Assembly: GCF_032452875.1 (NCBI RefSeq)
Contig: NC_083881.1
Span: 59,899,689-59,963,688, forward strand
Direction of reading: 5' to 3'
DNA from: Bos javanicus
Taxonomy: Eukaryota > Chordata > Mammalia > Artiodactyla > Bovidae
Length of the DNA stretch: 64,000 nucleotides
Shown here: positions 47,001-57,039 of the stretch, one piece after another
How the letters are laid out: each line of letters begins with the position of its first letter
How positions within the stretch are numbered: the first letter of the stretch is position 1
Translations under genes and position numbers: made by a program
Notes under the pieces: generated by a model
What the model was told of the DNA's origin: nothing
Databases searched by the model: none
What the model saw: the letters and a program-made list of their open reading frames with translations, nothing else

Positions 47001-47195
47001 CCTCTTTGTTAGGCTTAATCTGTGACATTCTAGTATTTGCATTATTCCATACTTAAAATAATACAACACTTATTTGAATGGACTTTCCTCTTGTGTTAAG
47101 GAAAAGTATTTGAGGATGCATCTTTGAGTCTGGCATTTAATGAACTTTGTTTGCTTCTAATTACATGCAGTATAGTTTAAAAGTAAACAATGTTT
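44035..47195. other. Repeat-poor unique DNA, no gene seen
   Basis: Over 3 kb with almost no recognisable repeat; a degenerate forward MIR at about 44880-44995 (CACTTAACCTCTCTGCTCTT) is the only candidate. It is AT-rich with TAAT- and AAAGCA-type motifs. Open frames at 45377-45631 and 45859-46176 have no recognisable domain. It may be conserved non-coding DNA, but that cannot be judged from one sequence. Confidence 0.45.
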
Positions 47196-47199
47196 ACAT

Positions 47200-47455
47200 A
47201 AAACATCCAAAATTGGCAAATCTCCAGAGACAGATTAATGTTTCCCTGGGGCTAACAGGGGAGAATTGACTGAAAGAGGGTGGCTGCTAATGGGTGGAGG
47301 ATTTCTTCATGAAGTGATGGAAAGTTCTAATATTGATCATAGTCACGGTTGTACAACTCTATGAATAAGCTCAAGCCCACTGAATTGTACACACAAATAG
47401 TGACTCATTTGATATGAATTTATATCTCAGTAAAACTTCTATATTACAGAAACAA
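47200..47455 (+). mobile_element. Old L1 3' UTR
   Basis: Forward L1M-type: CCTGGGGCTAACAGGGGAGA, GGCTGCTAATGGGTGGAGGA, GATGGAAAGTTCTAATATTG, GTTGTACAACTCTATGAATA, CCACTGAATTGTACACAC-type motif, TATATCTCAGTAAAACTTCT. Confidence 0.85.
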
Positions 47456-47459
47456 ACCA

Positions 47460-48720
47460 ATGAAATCTAAATCCAATTCCATGGCCTGATTCCCAAAAGA
47501 ACTGTCTGCTGGTTGGGCATTCAGATGTGTAAACACATAATTAAAATGGCAATCTGATAAACCTGAATCCACAAAAAAACACAACTCTTTGAAAGTTGTA
47601 TTGAAAGAGTTCCCTGCCTAGAACCACATCGCAATGTCAGGGATGAGAAGGAAGAGCTTTTCAGGCTGAGGGAACAGTATATGGAAGGGTTGGAAGGCAA
47701 AGCAGCAGCAGAGAGCATCAGGTTTCAAGAAAGATGTGAACACTTTAGCTGTGAACCTCAAGGAGTCGGTATCTGGGAAGAGGCAAGAGGTTTCAGGGAA
47801 GCTCCGGGAAAAGGAATTGCCTGAATGTTCCCATCTTTGTTTAAAGTTATAAAGGGAAGCGGGAAAGAATTAACATCTGTAACAGTTGAAGGTTAATGAT
47901 ACAAGCATCAAACTGTAATTAGGTGCTTATTTTCTTTATTATCTTGTTCTAATTGCATATTCTATACAGGAAAATTAGTAGCCTTGGCCTATGTTTATGC
48001 TTAGTTATTTTAATAAGGAATTCTATTTTTCTTCAAATGCATTAGTAATAGTTACATGGGAAAAGCCTGTCCAATTGCTTCTTTCTTTCTCTTGGGAGAT
48101 TAACCGTTAACCACACTCATGATGAAGTTGGCCCCTTGAATCATGAGACCACGCATGAGACCCCACAGTCCTCTTCACAGCAGCGTATTTTCACAACACA
48201 GAGACATAAACAGCCTACTACGTACTGCTCCAACAAAACCCAAGCCTTTTCCATCCTGGCAAATGTAATTGGAGTTTTTTAAATATCAATTTGAAAGGAG
48301 AAGCACAGTCTGAGAAGAAATGTCTTTCACAATAGCAAAGCTAAAATGACTATAATAATATAACAAAAGAACGTTAATGCCCGGATCGGAAAAGGTTTAT
48401 TCCATGTGGATCACTTCAATGTTAACAATTAACACCTACCTGACTCACCACAGTACCTGGAGAATGAGACACAGGATACGGCTTACTCCAAGTCCTTTGT
48501 TAGGGTCAGAGTCTTTCCACTTTTGGCCCCTACTCATGTTCTGTTTCTCAACACTGGGATCAATGAAAAGACATACATGGAAATGGAATCTCACCTGTTG
48601 TCAAAAGCATCTCATGAGCCCTGTGATAAGCTCTTCACATGCACTGTCCTTCTATATGAAGTTCCACTTTTTGAAAGCAATGAGCCACCCACACAACGTC
48701 CTTACCATGAAGCATTCATG
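47460..48720. other. Unique DNA, no gene seen
   Basis: A weak match to the unnamed ancient repeat of 15855-16115 may lie at 47660-47700 (CAGGCTGAGGGAACAGTATA). The 130-codon plus frame at 48377-48769 begins with ATG but shows no domain, and its end runs into a MIR. No exon claimed. Confidence 0.4.
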
Positions 48721-48724
48721 TCAG

Positions 48725-48865
48725 GCATCTTCTCAATCATCTTTCAGCAACCCAACTAGGGAAGCATAATTATTATCAATCCAAATACACAGATGAGGAA
48801 AATGAGACTGAACTAGACTAAGCAGCTTGCTTGGAATCAGATACATGGAGATGGCAGACCCTGGA
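48725..48865 (-). repeat. MIR SINE, antisense
   Basis: ATTATTATCAATCCAAATAC, ACAGATGAGGAAAATGAGAC, AAGCAGCTTGCTTGGAATCA and GGAGATGGCAGACCCTGGAC follow antisense MIR. Confidence 0.7.
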
Positions 48866-49261
48866 CCGCCTGTGCCCAGGTGTGTCTGAAGCCCACATCT
48901 GAATTCTCAACCATCTCACTATTCTGCTTATTACTCAGAAAACCCAGGCTTCATGTCAACACAAGCAGAGGGCAACTGGGAGACGAAGAAACCCCCAAGG
49001 AACTGAGAAGCAGAGAAGCTAGAAATAGCCAGACACTTCAAGATGGGGTTATTTACCAAGGAAGCTAGACAATGCAATGATATGCGGGGTGTGGTTCCTC
49101 TTTGGTGCCGTCATTCATGCCCACCTCCGAGCTTTCAGGGCCAGAAAAACTGGGGCTTCCTTGCCTGCTATGGTTGAAGATCGGCATTGCTTCTCCACTA
49201 CTATACCTCCTTCCTCTCTGATCACATTCTTTCCCTCCTTTCATTTTTTTCATTTGATGTC

Positions 49262-49680
49262 ATTATTCTACAAATATTTATTAAGACCCACTATCTGCAA
49301 GGAGATCCAACCAGTCCATTCTGAAGGAGATCAGCCCTGGGATTTCTTTGGAAGGAATGATGCTAAAGCTGAAACTCCAGTACTTTGGCCACCTCATTCG
49401 AAGAGTTGACTCGTTGGAAAAGACTCTGATGCTGGGAGGGATTGGGGGCAGGAGAAGAAGGGGACGACAGAGGATGAGATGGCTGGATGGCATCACTGAC
49501 TCGGTGGATGTGAGTCTCAGTGAACTCTGGGAGTTGGTGATGGACAAGAGGCCTGGCGTGCTGCGATTCATGGAGTCGCGAGTCGGACATGACTGAGCGA
49601 CTGATCTGATCTGATCTGATGTGCCAGATTCTCCTCTAGGCATAACAGTGAATAAAACAAACTGTGGTTTGCTGTCACAC
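49262..49680 (-). repeat. L2 3' end split by a BovB
   Basis: ATTCTACAAATATTTATTAA and GACCCACTATCTG (49266-49298) and then GTGCCAGATTCTCCTCTAGG and CATAACAGTGAATAAAACAA (49621-49660) are consecutive parts of an antisense L2 3' end. The BovB at 49297-49620 sits between them. Confidence 0.7.
49297..49620 (+). mobile_element. BovB 3' fragment with GATCT-type tail
   Basis: Forward BovB 3' end from TGCAAGGAGATCCAACCAG. Its terminal tail is (TGATC)n, with three to four repeats at 49598-49620, not the (CTGAA)n of most neighbours. It is inserted in an L2. Confidence 0.94.
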
Positions 49681-49770
49681 ATCCTACATTGTTGTGGCAT
49701 TAGATCACACATGGACAAGAGTGTGTATCTCATCTGCCTCTAGGTCACAAGTATATCTGAAGATGTCATG

Positions 49771-49893
49771 AGGGAATTTCCTGGCAACCCAGTGGTTAAG
49801 ACTCAGTGCTTTTACTCCTGGGGCCTGGGTTCAACCCCTGGTCAAGGAACTAAGATCCCACAATCATGTGGTGTGGCCAAAAGAGGGGGAAAA
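49771..49893 (+). mobile_element. CHR-type tRNA-derived SINE
   Basis: Forward: AATTTCCTGGCAACCCAGTG, GACTCAGTGCTTTTACTCCT, GGGTTCAACCCCTGGTC, GAACTAAGATCCCACAATCA, then a short A-run. Confidence 0.9.
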
Positions 49894-49959
49894 AAATCAT
49901 GACTTCTTTTAAGATCAGATATCCAGATTTCTTAAGTTTTAATAAAGAATATACAGGAA

Positions 49960-50096
49960 GATCCCTGGAGAAGAGCATGGCAACCCACTCCAGTATTCTT
50001 GCCTGGAGAATCCAATGGACAGAGAAGCCTGGTGGGCTACAGTCCATAGAGTCGCAGAATAGGACACAAATGAAGCGACTTAGCATGCACACGTGC
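49960..50096 (+). mobile_element. Bov-tA SINE, 5'-truncated
   Basis: Only the body is present: GATCCCTGGAGAAGAGCATG, ACTCCAGTATTCTTGCCTGG, GGTGGGCTACAGTCCATAGA, AAGCGACTTAGCATGCAC. The tRNA-like head is absent. Confidence 0.93.
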
Positions 50097-50099
50097 ATA

Positions 50100-51533
50100 T
50101 ACTACTTTAAAAATCTAGAGTCAAATTACAAAATATGTGTTCAGGAATCTTTCTTGATCACCCTATAACAGGGCTGGGAGCCTAGAATTACTTTTAGATA
50201 CTCCATGGATCTATTTGTTTTTAAAAGCCAACAGAAGGCCACTTCTCACGGATTATTAACCCTGGCTATTACTATTCATGCACACAGACCTATATAGTCA
50301 CCATCGCTGAGAGGATCAGTCAAACTATTAGGCTTCATCGGGTTTTGTTTTTCATTTTAAATCAGCTTATTGATCTCAAATGGAATGACAATGATCTACA
50401 TTTTCCCCATTATTAGAGCATTTAAATATACCAGTCTTCTAACCATTGAGAGGTACGAAACAGACAAAACTTCCAAGAAATTCACTTCTTAAAGTTAAGA
50501 GACAGTCATTTCAAGCTTAAAACAGATGGTGTCAATATTGTGCTAAGTGATATACGACCAACTCTGGCAAAATTTTGATAAGTAAAGTGTAGACACATAA
50601 AAAGTTTGCCTAAACTGTTTCCCATACAAAACTGAGGAGAGAAGTCTATTTATTATGGAGCGGACATGATTTATAGTCTTTCTTATGTGATAGTCATAAA
50701 AAGAACATTGTTTTCAAAATGTTAGACAGAGGAATCTGATGATCTTCTATCCAACTGTACCTACTGTCAGGAAGAATTAAAGAAAATTGGAATCCACTTC
50801 CTGAAAAACAGATTTGCTAAAATTTGGAGTATAAGGTTCAGAAATATTTTCATGCTTACCATCTCTTGCCCTCTTCCACCTCATTTTCACTTCAAGGTAA
50901 ATTTTGGTGGAAAATTGCAACAAGAAAAAATGCTACAAAGTAACTTTTCTGACACAGCAAGGTTGACATTTCAAAAAAAAAGAGGATATTTTTGAATGAA
51001 CAGGGACCTACATAAGAAGCTGACCTTAATATAAAAGAGGAAATTCAATGAAATGAGGTTATTAACTTATTAATAGTTTAGTAAAAGATTAAAGAATTGC
51101 TTTTTAAATTTTACAAATCAATTACTTCAGTTAAATTTTAAACCAGGTCTTATAGTCAAAAATCAAAGATTTTTTTTTTTTTAAAGGAGATCAAAATCCA
51201 GCAGTTCATGTTGGGAACCAATTAAGTTTAATTTCGAAGGCACAAGAGATATTCTTGCTTTTTTTTTTAATTTAAAGGTGATTCATTAAATGTTACGTTA
51301 GGCAGCTTCTCCTATTTTCAATGTTCCATTTGCTAAAAGCCGTTATGAGGAGACATTTGTGATAAGAAGACATGTACCGCAATTTAAGGGTCATTTCATT
51401 GAACAGATCAGAGAAAAGTCAAAACATCTAGACCACAGTTTTGTGCTTTTGTTTCTATAAAATGTTAATCTCTCTGAATTAAATTGCTGGGGGATTTTAA
51501 GTTAGATGATGACACGATTAATTCTGATTAAAT
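50100..51533. other. Repeat-poor AT-rich unique DNA
   Basis: No repeats recognised apart from short T-runs (51171-51182). Rich in TTAAT/ATTAA motifs, particularly at 51480-51540. No coding exon seen. It borders the inverted repeat described below. Confidence 0.45.
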
Positions 51534-51620
51534 AGGCTGAAATATCCACAACTGCCCTCATCCGTGGGCATTTTATTTGGGGAGCAAAATAAAGTGGAAT
51601 CTTACTCCATTCAACTTTCA
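51534..51620 (+). repeat. Inverted repeat, left arm (native flank)
   Basis: 87 bases from AGGCTGAAATATCCACAACT to CCATTCAACTTTCA are the exact reverse complement of 51687-51773. The arm is contiguous with the unique DNA to its left, so it is taken as the original. Confidence 0.95.
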
Positions 51621-51652
51621 GCTGCTGTTGGCCAGTACTTTAAACAATAGAA

Positions 51653-51663
51653 ACAACATATTG
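51653..51663 (+). repeat. Probable target-site duplication, left copy
   Basis: ACAACATATTG here and ACAATATATTG at 53061-53071, after the BovB tail, differ by one base in 11. If correct, the insertion begins at 51664, so the whole right arm of the inverted repeat is part of the inserted DNA. Confidence 0.65.
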
Positions 51664-51686
51664 TGCAGACCGCACTGAAAGTTGAA

Positions 51687-51773
51687 TGAAAGTTGAATGG
51701 AGTAAGATTCCACTTTATTTTGCTCCCCAAATAAAATGCCCACGGATGAGGGCAGTTGTGGATATTTCAGCCT
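51687..51773 (-). repeat. Inverted repeat, right arm (copied flank)
   Basis: Exact reverse complement of 51534-51620, separated from it by 66 bp and joined directly to the 5' end of the BovB at 51774. Just before the arm, TGAAAGTTGAA is repeated in tandem (51676-51697), as if synthesis slipped. Confidence 0.95.
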
Positions 51774-53045
51774 ACAATTGCACTCGTCTCACATGCTAGT
51801 AAAGTAATGCTCAAAATTCTCCAGGCCAGGCTTCAGCAATATGTGAACTGTGAACTTCCTGATGTTCAAGCTGGTTTTAGAAAAGGCAGAGGAACCAGAG
51901 ATCAAATTGCCAACATCCGCTGGATCATGGAAAAAGCAAGAGAGTTCCAGAAAAACATCTATTTCTGCTTTATTGACTATGCCAAAGCCTTTGACTGTGT
52001 GGATCACAAGAAACTGTGGAAAATTCTGAAAGAGAAGGGAATACCAGACCACCTGACCTGCCTCTTGAGAAACCTCTATGCAGGTCAAGAAGCAACAGTT
52101 AGAACTGGACATGGAAAAACAGACTGGTTCCAAATTGGAAAAGGAGTACGTCAAGGCTGTATATTATCACCCTGCTTATTTAACTTATATGCAGAGTACA
52201 TCATGAGAAACGCTGGACTGGAAGAAGCACAAGCTGGAATCAAGATTGCTGGGAGAAATATCAATAACCTCAGATATGCAGATGACACCACCCTTATGGC
52301 AGAAAGTGAAGAGGAACTCAAAAGCCTCTTGATGAAAGTGAAAGTGGAGAGTGAAAAAGTTGGCTTAAAGCTCAACATTCAGAAAACGAAGATCATGGCA
52401 TCCGGTCCCATTACTTCATGGGAGATAGATGGGGAAACAGTGGAAACAGTGTCAGACTTTATTTTTCTGGGCTCCAAAATCACTGCAGATGGTGACTGCA
52501 GCCATGAAATTAAAAGACGCTTACTTCTTGGAAGGAAAGTTATGACCAACCTAGATAGCATATTCAAAAGCAGAGACATTACTTTGCCAACAAAAGTCCA
52601 TCTAGTCAAGGCTATGGTTTTTCTTGTAGTCATGTATGGATGTGAGAGTTGGACTGTGAAGAAGGCTGAGGGCCGAAGAATTGATGCTTTTGAACTGTGG
52701 TGTTGGAGAAGACTCTTGAGAGTCCCTTGGACTACAAGGAGATCCAACCAGTCCATCCTAAAGGAGATCAGTCCTGGGTGTTCATTGGAAGGACTGATGC
52801 TAAAGCTGAAACTCCAGTACTTTGGCCACCTCACGCGAAGAGTTGACTCATTGGAAAAGACTCTGATGCTGGGAGGGATTGGTGGCAGGAGGAAAAGGGG
52901 ACGACAGAGGATGAGATGGCTGGATGGCATCACTGACTCGATGGACGTGAGTCTGAGTGAACTCCGGGAGTTTGTGATGGACAGGGAGGCCTGGCGTGCT
53001 GCGATTCATGGGGTCGCAAAGAGTCGGACACAACTGAGCGACTGA
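51756..53045 (+). pseudogene. BovB ORF2 fragment with intact RT core
   Basis: 429 open codons. The frame opens at a TTG in the copied flank. Residues 1-6 come from the inverted repeat, BovB homology begins at residue 7, and the first ATG is codon 18 (51807). Visible parts: RT motif A FIDYAKAFD (residues 72-80), VRQGCILSPCLFNLYAEY (131-148), catalytic YADD (174-177, at 52275-52286), the SEEELKSLL and NIQKTKIMAS blocks, and the conserved C-terminus with RMRWLDGITDSMD before the stop at 53043. The apurinic-type endonuclease and the first RT motifs are missing, so it cannot retrotranspose alone. The frame shows no stop or frameshift, which suggests the youngest BovB copy here. Confidence 0.94.
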
Positions 53046-53060
53046 ACTGAACTGAACTGA
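51774..53060 (+). mobile_element. BovB LINE, longest copy, 5'-truncated
   Basis: Forward BovB beginning ACAATTGCACTCGTCTCACA and ending with (CTGAA)n at 53041-53060. It has low divergence, with the reading frame open from the first BovB codon to the natural stop. Confidence 0.97.
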
Positions 53061-53132
53061 ACAATATATTGAACTACTTTTCTGTTTCAGGCCCTGTGAT
53101 ACACACCTAGAATTTCCTCAATTAATCTCAAG

Positions 53133-53228
53133 TGTATGCATTTTCAGTGGCTCAGGCATGTCCGACTCTGTGCAACCCCTGGATTGTAGCCCAACAGGGT
53201 CCTCTGCCCATGGAATTTTTCAGGAGAG
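53133..53228 (-). mobile_element. Bov-tA SINE fragment
   Basis: Antisense partial: GTGGCTCAGGCATGTCCGAC, TGTGCAACCCCTGGATTGTA, TCCTCTGCCCATGGAATTTT. The head half is missing. Confidence 0.85.
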
Positions 53229-53234
53229 TACAAC

Positions 53235-53370
53235 ATTTTTATTCTCATTTTTTAAGGAAAATGCCCCCTAGGGGTAGCAGATCACTCCAAGGTCACATCA
53301 CCAATTCACAGCAGGGCCCAGATACAAACCATGTTCCTGGCTCCAGAGGCTGCACTGTTAACCACTGACA
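53235..53370 (-). repeat. MIR SINE, antisense
   Basis: TATTCTCATTTTTTAAGGAA, CCAAGGTCACATCACCAATT, CAGCAGGGCCCAGATACAAA, GGCTCCAGAGGCTGCACTGT and TAACCACTGACATGG follow antisense MIR well. Confidence 0.82.
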
Positions 53371-53465
53371 TGGACTACCTTCCTGTGTGAGCCAATGAAA
53401 ATCACTAATTGTCTTTATTATTGCCTCTTTGTCAAAATAGATCAAATAGGAGCCATCTGTTTATT

Positions 53466-53486
53466 AAAAAAAAAAAAAAAAAAAAA
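53466..53486. repeat. Poly-A run
   Basis: About 21 consecutive A with no recognisable retroposon body to the left. Probably simple sequence. Confidence 0.85.
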
Positions 53487-53489
53487 CTC

Positions 53490-54645
53490 ACCACAGACTT
53501 TTTTTATAATTTAGGAAGGAGAGTTAAACTTTATGACTGCTCCCACCGAAGCAAGTGAGGAAAGCCAAGTCTGAAATATGGAATTGCATCTTAAAACGTC
53601 ATTTAAAAAAAAAAGATGAAAAAGAACAAAGGCTAGTAATTTTTTAAGTGGGGCTAATTTTTAAGCAACACAATGATAGCGCTTAATTTCTCTTTTTCCT
53701 AGCTTTGGGCTAGCACAATGTACTGTGGTAATATTTGGAGTTTGTGCTTCAGAAATTTCCATGGACACATTAGCTTAGATGGTTTCATTACCCACCCTCA
53801 TTATTAAGTAACATTCAATTACTGAGTGTTGTAACGCCAAAGAGCATAAAAGAGAGACAAAATCTCGGTAAGATCTAAGGGTGAAATGGCATTTTTATAT
53901 TGCTATAAAGATTACTTAACTCTAGTGCAGTACTAATGATCATTTCTGTGACTAAAAACATCCCCTTATGATTAATTATGTAAACTCTCATCATTTCAAG
54001 CCCAATAAAGACTTTAAAACATTTTTCATGCATCTTGTATCCTGGCATATTTTTTTTCCCATTTACCCACATAAGAATCAACTCTAAGAATTAAAGTAAC
54101 TACTTTCCATCACATTAAAAGAGTGTATCACCTGAAAGTGTGCAGGTATACATGTATAATTCAGGTAATGGGATCTTTTGTATTCTTCATAAATGTTGAT
54201 TTTTGTTCTTGATTCCTATGAAAGACGTAGCTTTCTCATATTGGAAAGAATTTCTCAGCAGTCAAGTTCTTCAAACTGAATATATGTGAAAATTAGAATA
54301 TACAGTTAAAATCACTTTCAAATGTTGACTATAACTTTGTTCGTATCAGCAATAAAATTGATGGTGGGGAGGCTTCTGTTCAACATTATGAGATTGTTTA
54401 CAATAGAATACAAAGCAGCTATTAAATGTGAAGTTATATATAAATGTTTACTAATATAAAAAGTGTAATATAGCATTTTGTGAAAATAGAAGCCATAAAA
54501 CAGTATGACTACTATTTTTGTAAAAATGTCATGTTTTAATATGTATCTTTGATAGAAAGATAAACAGAAAAGCGTTAACAGATTTTGTCTAAGGTGACAA
54601 GATTACAAATAATTAAATTTTTTTTTCTCTTGAACTACTCATATT
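53490..54645. other. Unique AT-rich DNA, no gene seen
   Basis: No repeat family or coding motif recognised. Confidence 0.45.
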
Positions 54646-54649
54646 TACT

Positions 54650-54850
54650 GCCCTTCCCTGGTAGCTCAGTCAGTTAAGAATTGGCCTGCGGTACAGGAGA
54701 CCTGGGTTCGATCCCTGGGTAGAGAAGATCCCCTGGAGAAGGAAATGGCAACCCATTCCAGTATCCTTGCCTGGAAAATCCCATGGACAGAGGAGCCTCG
54801 TGGGCTGCAGTAAATGTGGTTGCAAAGAGTCGGGCACAACTGAGGGACAA
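54650..54850 (+). mobile_element. Bov-tA SINE, well-preserved pol III promoter
   Basis: Forward full-length Bov-tA. The tRNA-like A box region TAGCTCAGTCAGTTAAGAAT (from 54662) and the B box GGTTCGATCC (54705-54714) are close to consensus. The body AGAAGGAAATGGCAACCC and the end AAGAGTCGGGCACAACTGAG follow. ATTTAC flanks both sides. Confidence 0.96.
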
Positions 54851-54854
54851 ACAC

Positions 54855-56460
54855 ACCCGCATTTACGAGAATCCTTCTCTCTAATGAAGATGGGTTTGCT
54901 TTTGTTTAAGAAAAAGAATTATAAGGAAAAGCACACCAGGAAACCAAATAATCTCCTTTGATGAAATGATCATTCAGAGTCTGCAATTGGAGACATTTCT
55001 TGGCTAAGACTCCATACTTACAAAAATTGGTTCAGAGTTACATCCACAGGACAAAATCCCTTCTTAGCCATACCAGGCCTGGGAGCCTATTTCTCAGGCG
55101 AGATAGAGAGCGGACATGTGTCTACACTGCGCTCGCTGCCTGGGGTCTGTGGGCTTTTGCCTATCTGGCTGCCCTGTGGGTTGAAACTGTGGGTTCAGGT
55201 AAGGGCAGGAAGTGAAGTCCGTACGGCTCTTTATTATGCAACTCTGAAGCTGAAAAGCAGAACAGGAAATGGGAAAGCAGAGACCAGCCTCTGCCTGAAC
55301 CTTCAAATCATGCAGGTTCAGAAGGTCTGAGGTGGGGTCTTGGGAACTGCAAGGCCTCTAGGCTGGCTCACTAGAGTGTCACTTCCACTGGCATGAAGGC
55401 TCGCAGTTTACAATTTTCTTTTCTTCTATTCCTTCCTTCCTTCCCCTTCAACTGGCCCCCTCTGGAAGCACAAGAGTCCCTATCTACTTGGAACAGGATT
55501 TCAGTTCTCAGAAATGTAGTTCTGGGTACCTTCTGAACAGAGACTGGCTATAATCCCAAATTGCATGTTTTATTATATGGGCTTTATTTGTGTTTCTTAT
55601 GAAATGAGCTGAAACACTCAAATTCATTTCAGATAGCAGCCAAAGCTAAATGGCCACGTTGTCCCTGGGCAGAAGGTCAACACATCACAGGCAAAACTGT
55701 CCAGCACCCGAGTTTTCTCAAAAACTTATTCACGAACACGAGCTGCTTCAGTCATTGTCTTCAGGATTGCTTGAATGGCAATGACTGCCTTGACAAATAA
55801 AACAAAAGCTTTTACCACATACTTCTAGATTTCTCTATAAGGTCAAATTGTGAGTAAACGTAAAAATCACTTTGGAATTTCATTCATAACTAAAAAAAGA
55901 CAAGAAGCTTTAGCTTTCACTGCTATAGTTTTGTCAATCAAAGAGATCAAAATCGCTTGTTCTATGGAGATAAAACAGTTGGGTTCACTTGTTGGCTGCA
56001 GTGGAGCCATTTCTGATGAGGGTTTCCTCTTTTGATCAGCTCTAAGGTATAATGACAGTCTCCACAACCAGCCACACCCAGTGGGGCAATGTGAATAAAC
56101 ACTGTAGATTCTGCCAGAAATAAACCCCAGATTAATAGCATACAGCCTCACATCAGGGGTGCTTCCACCTCCCTGGGACCCCCAGATGAGAAATTAATTA
56201 AGCTAATACATTTAAAACTAAATCCATTTTACTCCAAATTACCATCCCCAAAAAGTTCAGCAAAAAAAAAAAGACGTGAAATGCCAAAATTGTAAACTGC
56301 ATTCTATGTGTATTTAGACCCTCGGTAAAGCAGATTCAAATAAAGAAAACCTGAGATAAAGAAAGCCAACAAGCCATGATCGACTCAAGATCTCCATCTA
56401 GTGACATTATGCTGAATAGCAGGTTGTTTTCCACATTTTTGAGTAGCCTGGTGGCTGTTG
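54855..56460. other. Unique DNA, no gene seen
   Basis: Includes a GC-richer patch at 55060-55400 with overlapping open frames on both strands (70 codons or so) but no recognisable domain and no consistent splice-bounded exon. A C/T-rich stretch lies at 55420-55450. Confidence 0.45.
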
Positions 56461-56465
56461 CTGAT

Positions 56466-57034
56466 CAGTGGCTCAGTCATGTCCGACTCTTTGAGACTTC
56501 ATGGACTGCAGCACACCAGGCTTCCCTCTCCTTCACCATGTCCTGGAACTTGTTCAAATTCATGTCTGTTGAGTCGGTGATGCCATCCAACCACCTCATC
56601 CTCTGTCGGTCCCTTCTCCTGCCTTCAAACTTTCCCAGCATCAAGGTCTTCGTATCAGGTGGCTAAAGTATTGGAGCTTCAGCTTCAGCATCAGTCCTTC
56701 CAATGAATATTCAGGACTGATTTCCTTTAGGATGGACTGGTTGGATCTCCTTGCAGTCCAAGGAACCCTCAAGAGTCTTCTCCAACACCATATTCAAAAG
56801 CATCAATTCTTTGGCTCTCAGCCTTCTTTATGGTCCAACCCTCACTTTCATACATGACCACTGGAAAAACCATAGCTTTGACTAGACGGACCTTTGTTGG
56901 CAAAGTAATGTCTCTGCTTTTTAATATGCTGTCTAGGTTTTTCATAACTTTTCTTCCAAGGAGCAAGCGTCTTTTAATGTCATGGCTGCAGTCACCATTC
57001 GCAGTGATTCTGAAGCCCAAGAAAATAAAGTCTG
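56466..57034 (-). mobile_element. BovB LINE, 5'-truncated
   Basis: Antisense BovB 3' end: GTGGCTCAGTCATGTCCGAC at the 3' terminus, ATGCCATCCAACCACCTCAT, GGTTGGATCTCCTTGCAGTC, and CATGGCTGCAGTCACCATTC near the 5' break. The antisense ORF2 pieces are frame-broken. Confidence 0.95.
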
Positions 57035-57039
57035 TAGCC

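Noticed and set aside
48377..48769. 130-codon plus frame starting with ATG
   Set aside because: No recognisable domain. A second frame is open over the same stretch, and the end overlaps a MIR. Treated as chance.
51534..51773. The inverted repeat as a MITE or terminal inverted repeats of a DNA transposon
   Set aside because: The left arm is continuous with unique flank, the right arm abuts BovB, no target duplication surrounds the pair, and the 66 bp between lacks element features.
53466..53486. Poly-A run as the tail of a processed pseudogene
   Set aside because: No gene-like sequence precedes it; the DNA to the left is MIR and unique sequence.
54655..54730. tRNA-like sequence with A and B boxes
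   Set aside because: It is the tRNA-derived head of a Bov-tA SINE followed by SINE body. No acceptor-stem pairing or separate tRNA gene.
55000..55330. Overlapping 70-codon frames on both strands in a GC-richer patch
   Set aside because: Openness on both strands reflects composition. No conserved domain or splice structure seen.
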